From: Candidatus Gastranaerophilales bacterium
Lineage (GTDB): Bacteria > Cyanobacteriota > Vampirovibrionia > Gastranaerophilales > Gastranaerophilaceae
Assembly (NCBI GenBank): GCA_944326555.1
Contig: CALVEK010000022.1
Span: 1-33,377 of the forward strand
Reading direction: 5' to 3'
DNA length: 33,377 nucleotides
Of the stretch, positions 14,780 to 22,293 are shown in pieces. A model generated the notes under the pieces. It ran no database searches. It was not told the origin of the DNA and saw nothing but the letters and a program-made list of their open reading frames with translations. Position 1 is the stretch's first letter. Every line of letters begins with the position of its first letter. The translations under genes were made by a program, and so were the position numbers.

Positions 14780-16186
14780 ATGAATATAAGTAATATTGGA
14801 TTTAACAGTTATGTAAATTTGGTAAATAAGTTCCCTCTCTCGTTTGGTATGGCAACAAAGTCAGACAACAAATTAGAAAGGACTCCCTCTACCGATAAAT
14901 TTGAGCTTAGAGAAGTTGACTTAAAAAGAAAAAAATTATCCCAAGCAGATATGCAAAAAATAGCTTCTGATTTAGAGTATGTTAAAGAAGAAGAGTTGTT
15001 GAATGAAGAACTTCTCTATTTCTTGCAACCTAAAAAAGATGCAAAGGGTCGTATCTCTTTTACACCAAGCCAAGCTCTTGTTATTGGTATGGCAACAAAT
15101 AAAATAAAACATTTTAAAAAATTGGCAAATACTTTGCACTCTGAAGCTGTAAAATATGGTGAGGATTGTGCAAATCAGATGAAAGAAGTGTTCGGCGGAG
15201 ACAAAGGTCTTGGAAAATACGTAGAGTACAGGGCTAAAGATTCTGAATCTATTTATAACAAGCTGGTAAAAGAATATAAAGATAATAAAGTTAATTCAGA
15301 AATGATGGATATAGTGTCTCGTAAGGCATTTAAACTCCCTATTGATGAATTAGATAAAGAGGATAAAGCTCTTTTGAAAATAGCTGTCATGGATGGTGAT
15401 ATTAGTTTTGATTCAAGAGATTATCGAAAAATTGCAGATATCTTAAAACATAGCAGGAAAGATCATCTTGAATCTATTAATTATATAAAGGACTTAGTTG
15501 GTACAAGATTAGTTTTGCCAGTTGGTGATCAAAAAGAGCTTGCACTTGTTGAAAAATATCTTACAAAAGCAATTACAAACGGTGATTTACAAGTTACAAG
15601 AGTAAGCAATTATCATGCTAACCATATTTTGCCTTATATCTCTCACGATGTTGCAAAATACTGGAAACAAATAGTTCCCGGCTTGAGAGTTGTTGAAACA
15701 AAAGAAGTCCGTAAAAAGAACGGTTATACGACTACTCAGATAAATGTTGTGCATAAGGTAAAAACTAAAAATGGTACTAAAGATGTTCTTGGTGAATTTC
15801 AGATACGCACAAAAGAACTTAATTATATAGGCAATGTTGAACATCTTATTTATGATATTTTGCAAAACAAAAATATCAGTAAGAATATTCCTGAATTAAA
15901 AGAATATTACGATAAAATCGGAATAGAAAAAGACGTAAAAGAAGTTTTTAATGATCCTAAAAAAGAACAGGCTTATTTTAATTATGAAAAAGCTATGTAT
16001 TATTGGGTAAGAAACAACGAAACCCAAAAAGATACAGACAGGAAATATCCAAAACCAAGATTATATGAATACGGGCTTGGTGAATATTGGAATACATTGA
16101 GTTTCGATTCTCTTATGAGAATTGATAAAACGGCTTCTGCCATAAAGAAAAAGTATAAAGAAAGTAATAAAATGGAGAATAAATAA
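14780..16186 (+). CDS. Divergent RelA/SpoT synthetase-fold protein
   Basis: This is a 468-residue protein. Residues about 148-355 carry the (p)ppGpp-synthetase pattern: YRAKDSESIYNKL with Arg151 and Lys153 for ATP, IKDLVGTRLVL with the metal-binding Asp238 and Arg243, NGYTTTQINVV with the G-loop Tyr316, and GEFQIRTKELNYIGNVEH with Glu339, Gln341 and Arg343. There is no HD hydrolase, TGS or ACT domain, so this is not a housekeeping Rel. A charged insert of about 70 residues (166-235) separates the first two motifs, and there are extra N- and C-terminal regions. It could make alarmones or, like some toxic small alarmone synthetases, pyrophosphorylate tRNA. ATG 14780 is chosen over TTG 14768; the ribosome binding site is weak. 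The stop overlaps the next start (TAATG). Confidence 0.75.
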   Translation: MNISNIGFNSYVNLVNKFPLSFGMATKSDNKLERTPSTDKFELREVDLKRKKLSQADMQKIASDLEYVKEEELLNEELLYFLQPKKDAKGRISFTPSQALVIGMATNKIKHFKKLANTLHSEAVKYGEDCANQMKEVFGGDKGLGKYVEYRAKDSESIYNKLVKEYKDNKVNSEMMDIVSRKAFKLPIDELDKEDKALLKIAVMDGDISFDSRDYRKIADILKHSRKDHLESINYIKDLVGTRLVLPVGDQKELALVEKYLTKAITNGDLQVTRVSNYHANHILPYISHDVAKYWKQIVPGLRVVETKEVRKKNGYTTTQINVVHKVKTKNGTKDVLGEFQIRTKELNYIGNVEHLIYDILQNKNISKNIPELKEYYDKIGIEKDVKEVFNDPKKEQAYFNYEKAMYYWVRNNETQKDTDRKYPKPRLYEYGLGEYWNTLSFDSLMRIDKTASAIKKKYKESNKMENK

Positions 16187-16602
16187 TGAAAGTGTTGTAT
16201 AACAATAATAAAGGGCTTTCTCGAGTTTCTTGCAAAATGAATGTTGTAAAGAAACCTGTTGCTGACAGATTTGCTTCTGCTATTGGTGAGATATTGTCTT
16301 TATTCCAAAAAACAAATGAGGTTGGAAGAATAGATAAGCCTATAATCGTTAGTATTTTAAAACCATTAAAAGATTCAAAAATATCAGAGGCTAAGATAAA
16401 AATAGAAAGTCCAAAGGTAAAATCGGATTTCCGTTCGAGAGTTTTGTCGTTTATTGCTGAATCTGAAGAATTTAACGGAGGGACTTCTGTTGTAATAGCA
16501 AACGGAAATAAGTTTGCCATTGAATCAACTTTAAAAAATCCTTCTACTGTTATGGAATTTAAGAAATTTATTAAAGAAGCAGAAAAAGATTTTGTATACT
16601 AA
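16186..16602 (+). CDS. Unknown partner protein coupled to RelA/SpoT-like gene
   Basis: This 138-residue protein was not recognised. Its ATG uses the last base of the upstream stop codon (TAATG), so it is almost certainly translated by termination-reinitiation. It is basic at the start (KGLSRVSCKMNVVKKP), then has alternating strand and helix character (PIIVSILKPLKD, IAESEEFNGGTSVVIANGNKFAIES) and ends in a Lys/Glu helix (EFKKFIKEAEKDF). There is no signal peptide or membrane segment. A regulator or antitoxin of the preceding enzyme is one reading of this arrangement; a simple co-expressed factor is another. Confidence 0.6.
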   Translation: MKVLYNNNKGLSRVSCKMNVVKKPVADRFASAIGEILSLFQKTNEVGRIDKPIIVSILKPLKDSKISEAKIKIESPKVKSDFRSRVLSFIAESEEFNGGTSVVIANGNKFAIESTLKNPSTVMEFKKFIKEAEKDFVY

Positions 16603-16613
16603 TATGTTTGAGC

Positions 16614-16722
16614 CGTGCTTCACTTGTAGAGGTCAGCGACCGAGTGTGGAGTTAGGCGAGTCTCACTTGAAAAAGTGAGTAAGATGACGGAAACGGTGAG
16701 TTTTCGGCAGCTTACGATTCTA
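16614..16722. other. GC-richer structured intergenic element
   Basis: This stretch is visibly richer in G and C than its surroundings and lies between converging genes. It contains a 7-bp stem capped by a GAAA tetraloop (CTCACTT-GAAA-AAGTGAG, 16662-16679) and motifs such as CAGCGACCGAG and GGCGAG that resemble the base composition of the non-coding block near 33060-33130. There is no T run for a classical terminator. It may be a small RNA, a structured 3' end or a dispersed repeat. A 23-codon open frame starting at 16604 is not convincing as a gene. Confidence 0.35.
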
Positions 16723-16740
16723 GATTAGTTAATTTTAAAT

Positions 16741-17772
16741 TTAAACTTTTGTTCTGAAACCGTAGTTTTGTGAAATATTTCTTCCAATTGATTTTATTTT
16801 ATCAACTACGGTTTTTTTGTGAGATTCTGCAGAAATATTTTCTCCTGCTTTTCCGGGGTAAATTGTGTATTTCTTTTTGTAATTTATGTTCGTGATATTA
16901 GGCATTACAACATTGGCTCCGCTTTTTAAAGCAAAAATTCTTCCGTCAGGATGAAGTGTTTCCATAGCTGTTGTTGCTGGAATGTTTATATCAGGCAATA
17001 AAAGTCTTGTTATTGCCATAACCTTTAGTGCAAGTGTTAAATCTCCGCCCTGCTCATTTTGTAATGGAGTGTTTGGGGCCGGTATAAAAGGTCCTAAACC
17101 AACCATATCCGCATTGAGTTTTTTAAAAAATAAAATATCTTCAGCAAGAGAGTCTACCGTTTGTAGAGGTAAGCCCACAAGACACCCTGTTCCTGTCTCA
17201 TATCCCAATTCTTTTAAGTTATTAAGACAATTTATTCTGTTTTCAAAGGACATATTAGGGTGCATTTGCTCATAGAGATTTCTATTTGTTGTTTCTATTC
17301 TCAATAAGTATCTGTCTGCACCCGCTTCTTTATAATCCTTATATTCTTGGTATGTTTTCTCTCCAATACTTAGTGTTACGGCTAAATTAAGTTTTTTTAT
17401 CTGTTCGATTATTTTACACAATTTTTCTGTAGAAAAAAAAGCATCTTCTCCAGATTGAAGAACAACTGTTTTGTAGTCCAAATCTTTCGCTAATTTTGCC
17501 AACGAGATGATTTCTTCTTCTGTCATTCTGTATCGTTCTATGCAGTTGTTATCTTTTCTTATTCCACAGTATTTGCAGTTACATTTACAGATATTAGAAA
17601 ATTCAATCAAAGCTCTAAGATGCACATCATCGCCTACAAATTGTTTTCGGACATTGTCAGCAACATTGAATAGATTATTGTTTATTGAGTTATCTTCCAG
17701 AAGTTTGATTATTTCCTCTTTTGTCAATGAATGGCAGCTTTCTGCTTTTTTTATAAGTGCAAAATTACTCAA
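16741..17772 (-). CDS. hydE: [FeFe]-hydrogenase maturase HydE, radical SAM
   Basis: This 343-residue protein is a radical SAM enzyme that works with HydG and HydF to build the H-cluster of [FeFe] hydrogenase. The 4Fe-4S motif CX3CX2C is at Cys62, Cys66 and Cys69 (FSNICKCNCKYCGIR). Other family blocks are TVVLQSGED, VTLSIGE, ADRYLLRIETTN, CLVGLPLQTVDSLAEDI, MVGLGPFIPAPNTPL, PATTAMETLHPDGR and ANVVMPNITN. I place the start at TTG 17772, overlapping the mnmA stop by 8 bases with a G-rich sequence before it. This gives cysteine positions within one residue of Thermotoga HydE as I recall it. An in-frame ATG at 17811 would overlap mnmA by 47 bases and has no ribosome binding site. HydG, HydF and the hydrogenase are not in the window. 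Confidence 0.93.
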   Translation of the reverse strand: MSNFALIKKAESCHSLTKEEIIKLLEDNSINNNLFNVADNVRKQFVGDDVHLRALIEFSNICKCNCKYCGIRKDNNCIERYRMTEEEIISLAKLAKDLDYKTVVLQSGEDAFFSTEKLCKIIEQIKKLNLAVTLSIGEKTYQEYKDYKEAGADRYLLRIETTNRNLYEQMHPNMSFENRINCLNNLKELGYETGTGCLVGLPLQTVDSLAEDILFFKKLNADMVGLGPFIPAPNTPLQNEQGGDLTLALKVMAITRLLLPDINIPATTAMETLHPDGRIFALKSGANVVMPNITNINYKKKYTIYPGKAGENISAESHKKTVVDKIKSIGRNISQNYGFRTKV

Positions 17773-18829
17773 TCCAGCCCCCGCCGATAAGGTGTTTGTC
17801 GTTGATATCATAAAACACAGCTGCCTGACCTGGAGTTATCGAAGCGATTTGTTCGTAAAAATCAATTTTCCCTGTTTTGTTCTCCATGTCAATGATAATA
17901 TGTGCTTTTTGTGCATCCATGTTATATCTTATTTTTACGTATGCATCAAATTCTGTTTTGTTTATGTCGTATTGAACCTTTAAGTCTTTAAAAGTAAGAG
18001 ATGATTTTAGCAAATCTTTTTTTGTTCCAACATAAACAACATTTTTGTGAGCATTTAAGCCTACTACATACAAAGGTTCTTCGTAAGCTATTCCTATACC
18101 TTTTCTTTGACCTATTGTATATTGGTAAAATCCATCGTGGGTTCCTATTTTTTCTCCAGTTTTTATGAGAATAAAATCACCTTTTTGTATGCCAAATTTT
18201 TCTGTAATATATTTTTTTGTTGTCATTGGTTTTGTTATGAAACAGATATCTTGGCTTTCTTTTGCCGATTTGGACGGCAAATCATTATCTATTGCTATTT
18301 GTCTTATTTCTTCTTTTTTGTATTCTGACAGTGGGAAAATAATTTTTTGAAGATGATGTTGGTTAAGTTCAAACAAGTAATATTGTTGGTCTTTTTTTGC
18401 ATCCAATGCCGGATAAAGTTTCTTTATTCCGTTATCATCAACAATTTTTGCGTAATGTCCCGATGAGACTAAATCACATTTTAGTTCGTCTATTGCATAA
18501 TCAAAAAGCCTGCCCCATTTTATAGTCCTGTTACACATAATACAAGGGTTTGGGGTTAGACCTTGTTTGTATGAGGTTTCAAAATATTCAATTACATCTT
18601 TTTTGAACTCATAACTTAAATCAAGTACATGATGAGGAATGCCTATTTTATCCGCAACATTTTTTGCATTTTTTATTATTTGTTCAAACTTATCATCGTC
18701 AACCATTTTTACTGTAACGGCAATGACATCATACCCTTGTTGTTTTAAAAGCAGGCATGTAACACTGCTGTCTAAGCCCCCGCTTAATCCGACAGCTACT
18801 TTTTTTGAAGATAACGGTTTATTCAACAA
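17765..18829 (-). CDS. mnmA: tRNA-specific 2-thiouridylase MnmA
   Basis: This is a 354-residue enzyme that thiolates U34 of Lys, Glu and Gln tRNAs. It has the PP-loop SGGLDSS (16-22), NPCIMCNRTIKWG with Cys99, SAKESQDICFI with the catalytic Cys196, and GQRKGIGIAYEEPLYVVG. Cys99 and Cys196 correspond to the disulfide-forming pair known in E. coli. The start is TTG 18829, preceded by AAGGAGAGG, inside the last codons of the upstream gene (11-base overlap). The 3' end overlaps hydE. The three genes 19505-16741 therefore form a translationally coupled operon that places a sulfur-transfer tRNA enzyme with an iron-sulfur maturase. Confidence 0.97.
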   Translation of the reverse strand: MLNKPLSSKKVAVGLSGGLDSSVTCLLLKQQGYDVIAVTVKMVDDDKFEQIIKNAKNVADKIGIPHHVLDLSYEFKKDVIEYFETSYKQGLTPNPCIMCNRTIKWGRLFDYAIDELKCDLVSSGHYAKIVDDNGIKKLYPALDAKKDQQYYLFELNQHHLQKIIFPLSEYKKEEIRQIAIDNDLPSKSAKESQDICFITKPMTTKKYITEKFGIQKGDFILIKTGEKIGTHDGFYQYTIGQRKGIGIAYEEPLYVVGLNAHKNVVYVGTKKDLLKSSLTFKDLKVQYDINKTEFDAYVKIRYNMDAQKAHIIIDMENKTGKIDFYEQIASITPGQAAVFYDINDKHLIGGGWIE

Positions 18830-19505
18830 AATAGCCCTCTCCTTTTTCTGTTAGAGTGTATTCTGTTAATTCACTTGTCCCTGTCAGGTCGGGAACTATT
18901 CTTATCAGTTCTTCATCAATTGCTTGTTGAATCATTGCGTGGTCGATAGGTTTGCCTGTTAACGGTACAAGTTTTGCGTTGATTTGTTTGATAGAGAATC
19001 GTTCCTGATTTTCTATATTCAAAATATAAAGAGCTGTTGTAATAAGGTAATCAGTTTGTGTTTGAGGATTGTATGATTTTATGTGTTCTTCAAAATCAGA
19101 TATTGTATCAACTTTTTCGACAACTTCAGTTTTAGGGTTTTGTATGGAGTCATTCAAGGCTTCTTCAAAACTTATTTCAGAGGGTAGAGGCTGCTCTTCT
19201 TCTTTTTCTCCGAGATTAAAATTGGCAGCGAAATCAGGTGTTTGCATTTCGTTTATGGATGTAAGATTTTTTACGTCGATAAATCCGCTTCTTTGTAAAA
19301 CTTTTTCTTCTTTTTCCTGTTCGGATAATTCATTTTGTGTATTATTTTGTATTTCCGTTGGTTCATTATTCGATGGAACAACACAGCTGCCTTTAACTAT
19401 TCCGTTAATCCAATCGGAAAGTTGTTCTTCGAATGTTTTTTTGTCTGTTGTTGAGCATTCAAACTCAATATCACCTTTTCTTATTTTAAAGTAGTATTCG
19501 TGCAT
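18819..19505 (-). CDS. Hypothetical protein with acidic linker and C-terminal winged-helix-like region
   Basis: This 228-residue protein was not recognised. Residues 1-40 look like a small beta/alpha unit (YYFKIRKGDIEFECS, then a helix through QLSDWINGIVKG). Residues about 45-145 are acidic and low complexity, rich in Glu, Asn and Gln, and probably a flexible linker. Residues about 150-228 look like a helical domain ending in a beta hairpin (DYLITTALYILN, MIQQAIDEELIRIV, EYTLTEKGEGYF), reminiscent of winged-helix domains. It is first in the operon with mnmA and hydE and overlaps mnmA by 11 bases. The ribosome binding site (AGAAAGA) is weak. Confidence 0.6.
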   Translation of the reverse strand: MHEYYFKIRKGDIEFECSTTDKKTFEEQLSDWINGIVKGSCVVPSNNEPTEIQNNTQNELSEQEKEEKVLQRSGFIDVKNLTSINEMQTPDFAANFNLGEKEEEQPLPSEISFEEALNDSIQNPKTEVVEKVDTISDFEEHIKSYNPQTQTDYLITTALYILNIENQERFSIKQINAKLVPLTGKPIDHAMIQQAIDEELIRIVPDLTGTSELTEYTLTEKGEGYFVE

Positions 19506-19645
19506 AAATTATCTTTCTTCTAGACGATGACTCTTGTGCTTCTTATTTACAAAAAATTATTCTAAAAAGCAGTGTAATATATTAATAACTTTTCAGAATT
19601 TTTCAGATAACCTTATGTTACACAATTTTTTTTAATGAAGCAATT

Positions 19646-19864
19646 TTATTTATCAAAACTAAACAAATCAGGCAGTTTTATTTTGAGTGCTCGAGATATT
19701 TTAAAAATCATCAAAAGGCTGGGATTTCTCTCTCCTCTTTCAATAAAACTCATGTAGGTTCTATGAATATTTAATTTTTCCGCAAATTCCTCTTGAGAAA
19801 AACCGTTTTCTTTCCTCAAGTTTTTTACTTGTTGTCCAAATTTTTTCAATATTTTAGTGTTCAT
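19646..19864 (-). CDS. XRE-family HTH regulator, C-protein-like
   Basis: This 72-residue protein consists almost entirely of a Cro/CI helix-turn-helix domain: FGQQVKNLRKENGFSQEEFAEKLNIHRTYMSFIERGERNPSLLMIFKISRALK. The recognition helix with HRTYMSFIERGERNPS closely resembles controller (C) proteins of restriction-modification systems and solitary relatives. No restriction or methylase gene is adjacent. It lies 35 bases downstream of gcvPB on the same strand, lacks a Shine-Dalgarno sequence and may be read from the gcvPB transcript or a weak promoter of its own. Targets are unknown. Confidence 0.85.
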   Translation of the reverse strand: MNTKILKKFGQQVKNLRKENGFSQEEFAEKLNIHRTYMSFIERGERNPSLLMIFKISRALKIKLPDLFSFDK

Positions 19865-19899
19865 AGTTTTTGATGCTAACTAATCGTCATTTGGAGAGA

Positions 19900-21348
19900 T
19901 TAATCTTTTTTGTATCTCAAATCTAAATGTCTTGCTGCGTTAGTTTCATCTACCCTTTTTACAGGTGTATTGTGCGGTGCTGACAATACATTTTGCGGAT
20001 TTTCTTTTACTTCTTTTGCTATATCTATCATCGCATTCGCAAAATCATCAAGCCTTTTTTTATTTTCTGATTCTGTTGGTTCAATCATCAATGCTTCAGA
20101 TACGATAAGCGGAAAATAAACAGTTGGCGGGTGGAACTTAAAATCCATAAGTCTTTTTGCTATTTCAAGCGTATGGACTCCGTCTGCTTTTTGTTTATCA
20201 CCTGACAGTACAAATTCGTGCATACAAGTATAGTCGTACGGTAATTCGTAATATTCTTTTAATTTTTCTTTCAGATAATTTGCATTCAATACTGCATCTT
20301 GGGAGGCTTGTTTTAGCGTGTTGCCTCTCATTAATATATATGCGTATGCTTTTATTAGAACGCCAAAGTTTCCGTAAAATTCTTTAATTTTTCCTATGGT
20401 GTTTTTCAAATTATAGTTTCTTGAATATTTTTTACCGTCGTAAGTTATTACAGGTACAGGTAAAAATTCTTTTAATTTTTCAACAACGCCAACAGGGCCT
20501 GCTCCCGGACCTCCACCACCATGAGGAGTGGAGAATGTCTTGTGTAAGTTCAAGTGTACTATATCAAAGCCCATTACCTTTGGATTTGTTATTCCAAGAA
20601 TTGCGTTAAGGTTTGCTCCGTCATAGTACAGCAGGGCACCGTCATTGTGAGCGATTTGTGAGATTTTTAAAATATTTTCTTCAAAAAGCCCTAATGTATT
20701 TGGGTTTGTCAACATTATGGCAGCTATTGTGCCTTTGTTTTCTTCAAAAATTTGTTCTAAATGATTTATGTCGACTTGGCCTTTTTCGTTGCTGTTTACT
20801 TTTAGTATATTAAAACCGCACATCCCTGCGCTGGCAGGATTTGTTCCATGCGCCGAGTCAGGCACTACTACATTTGTTCTTTGAGTTTCATTTTTTGATT
20901 TGAAATAGTGCTTAACAATCATCATTCCGCACAGCTCACCATGAGCACCTGCCGAGCCTTGTAATGTAATTGCAGACATTCCTGTAATTTCTTTCAATGC
21001 TTCTTGTAACTTGTACATAAGTTCAAGTGCACCTTGAGCATCCTCGTCAGACTGATGCGGGTGTAAGTTTGTAAAACCATCGAGAGATGCCAGATATTCA
21101 TTAACCTTTGGGTTGTATTTCATTGTGCAAGAGCCAAGAGGGTAGAACCCTGATTCAACGCAAAAGTTTTTGTCAGAAAGCTCCTTAAAATGTCTCATAA
21201 CCTCAAGCTCACTTACTTGCGGAAGTTCCGGTTCTTCTTTTCTTAAAAACTTCTCTTTTATACCAAGGGTATTTACATCTACAGTTTCATCAGTGATTGT
21301 TACTCCTGTCATTCCTGATATTGATTTTTCAAAAATAAGCTGTGTCAT
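19900..21348 (-). CDS. gcvPB: Glycine dehydrogenase (decarboxylating) subunit 2, P-protein
   Basis: This is a 482-residue protein of the split P-protein type. With subunit 1 (GcvPA, not in this window) it decarboxylates glycine and loads the aminomethyl group on the lipoyl arm of GcvH. The pyridoxal phosphate lysine is Lys270 in HLNLHKTFSTPHGGGGPGAGP. Other family blocks are FYPLGSCTMKYNPK, TLQGSAGAHGELCGMMI, VPDSAHGTNPASAGMCG, MLTNPNTLGLFE and HPPTVYFPLIVSEALMIEPTE. A strong promoter (TTGACA, 17 bases, TAATAT) lies upstream. Neither gcvT nor gcvH is nearby. Confidence 0.97.
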   Translation of the reverse strand: MTQLIFEKSISGMTGVTITDETVDVNTLGIKEKFLRKEEPELPQVSELEVMRHFKELSDKNFCVESGFYPLGSCTMKYNPKVNEYLASLDGFTNLHPHQSDEDAQGALELMYKLQEALKEITGMSAITLQGSAGAHGELCGMMIVKHYFKSKNETQRTNVVVPDSAHGTNPASAGMCGFNILKVNSNEKGQVDINHLEQIFEENKGTIAAIMLTNPNTLGLFEENILKISQIAHNDGALLYYDGANLNAILGITNPKVMGFDIVHLNLHKTFSTPHGGGGPGAGPVGVVEKLKEFLPVPVITYDGKKYSRNYNLKNTIGKIKEFYGNFGVLIKAYAYILMRGNTLKQASQDAVLNANYLKEKLKEYYELPYDYTCMHEFVLSGDKQKADGVHTLEIAKRLMDFKFHPPTVYFPLIVSEALMIEPTESENKKRLDDFANAMIDIAKEVKENPQNVLSAPHNTPVKRVDETNAARHLDLRYKKD

Positions 21349-21381
21349 AGTTGTTAATTATCCTCAAATTAGATATTATAT

Positions 21382-21410
21382 ATATTATGTATTTGTATTT
21401 CTATTGTCAA
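21382..21410 (-). promoter_or_regulatory. gcvPB promoter
   Basis: The minus strand has a perfect TTGACA (21410-21405), a 17-base spacer and TAATAT (21387-21382). The predicted start near 21375 gives a leader of about 27 bases, too short for a glycine riboswitch. Confidence 0.75.
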
Positions 21411-21431
21411 AATTATTAAGGTGGAGATTGC

Positions 21432-22157
21432 ATGTCAAAACTGGTGAATAAAATAATAAATTATATTTTAGAGCGAAGGAGAAAAAAGCTCGCCCAGACA
21501 ATGGAAAAACTTAAACCCCGTACTTATACAAATTCGACAACCAAAACACATATAAATGCGTCAGAGACCATGACTTTGTCTACACAGACAGAGAAAATTT
21601 TGGAGTCGATGGATGAAGAAGTAAAAAATATAGTTAAGTCTTGTTTTACAAATCCTGAATTGTTGTTGACGTTTGTAAAACAGCAGGGTACGCCTGTTTA
21701 TAAATTTGCTCATGCAGATAAAATACTCGCAAAAATAAATGAAGAAGAAGGCTTTATTACACCTCACAAAGGTTGGAAGGCTTTTTATCTTAACTTTTGG
21801 GTTGGTCTATTGTGTGATAAGAAGATTGTAGTTTCTTTTAAGTCCCGAGAAATGTTTGTCATGCGAGATGGTGAAATTAATGTTTACTATATGCTTCATC
21901 AGTTTCATAAGTGGTACGGGTTTAAGAAGAATTTGCCTGGGTTTGATGAATTATCGCAAGAACTTTTTAAGGAAAATCTTGATAGTATGACAGATTTGTC
22001 GGTAAAAGAAATGACTATAGAAGAAATTCTTTCTTTAAAAGAAGCTATAGCTCGAGATGCTCAGGCTGCTGATTTTGTTATTCAACTTGCAAAAGAAAAT
22101 GCAGGAGCTAAGAATGCTCTTAACAAAATGAAACAAGATGGTAGTGCCGAAATATAA
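21432..22157 (+). CDS. Hypothetical protein
   Basis: This 241-residue cytoplasmic protein was not recognised. The N-terminus is strongly basic (residues 1-28, with ILERRRKKLAQ) and may bind nucleic acid or membrane. Residues 55-180 look folded, with VKNIVKSCFTNPELLLTFVKQQG, a Trp/Phe/Tyr-rich patch (GWKAFYLNFWVG, about 112-123) and YYMLHQFHKWYGFKKNLPGFDEL. The C-terminal 45 residues are predicted helix with many Ala and Glu. A good ribosome binding site (AAGGTGGAG) precedes the ATG. It is divergent from gcvPB and lies 136 bases before the autotransporter gene. No transmembrane segment or catalytic motif is evident. Confidence 0.65.
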   Translation: MSKLVNKIINYILERRRKKLAQTMEKLKPRTYTNSTTKTHINASETMTLSTQTEKILESMDEEVKNIVKSCFTNPELLLTFVKQQGTPVYKFAHADKILAKINEEEGFITPHKGWKAFYLNFWVGLLCDKKIVVSFKSREMFVMRDGEINVYYMLHQFHKWYGFKKNLPGFDELSQELFKENLDSMTDLSVKEMTIEEILSLKEAIARDAQAADFVIQLAKENAGAKNALNKMKQDGSAEI

Positions 22158-22209
22158 AGCTATGTAAAGGTTTTTTATTAATTTTTTCAGTGTATTCCAT
22201 TATTTTTAT

Positions 22210-22230
22210 GTAAATGATATCATTTACAAT
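22210..22230 (+). promoter_or_regulatory. 18-bp perfect palindrome, putative operator of autotransporter gene
   Basis: GTAAATGATATCATTTAC at 22210-22227 is a perfect palindrome 66 bases before the autotransporter start. It runs into TACAAT (22225-22230), a possible -10 box, so a bound dimer would block polymerase. AT-rich 18-19 bp palindromes with a TGAT-ATCA core resemble boxes of the Fur/Zur family, but the regulator cannot be identified from here. It has no T run and is not a terminator. Confidence 0.5.
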
Positions 22231-22293
22231 AATTGGCTTTCACTTTTTGTGTATGGAATTAAAATTTATTATTAAAATATTAGGAGAGTATGA

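Noticed and set aside
16604-16675. 23-codon ATG-initiated ORF after the RelA/SpoT partner gene
   Set aside because: It has no Shine-Dalgarno sequence, is very short and overlaps a structured element.
19646-21348. Restriction-modification locus suggested by the C-protein-like regulator
   Set aside because: No methyltransferase or endonuclease motif is present in any neighbouring gene.
21349-21431. Glycine riboswitch upstream of gcvPB
   Set aside because: The promoter leaves a leader of about 27 bases, far too short for the aptamer, and no conserved core is visible.
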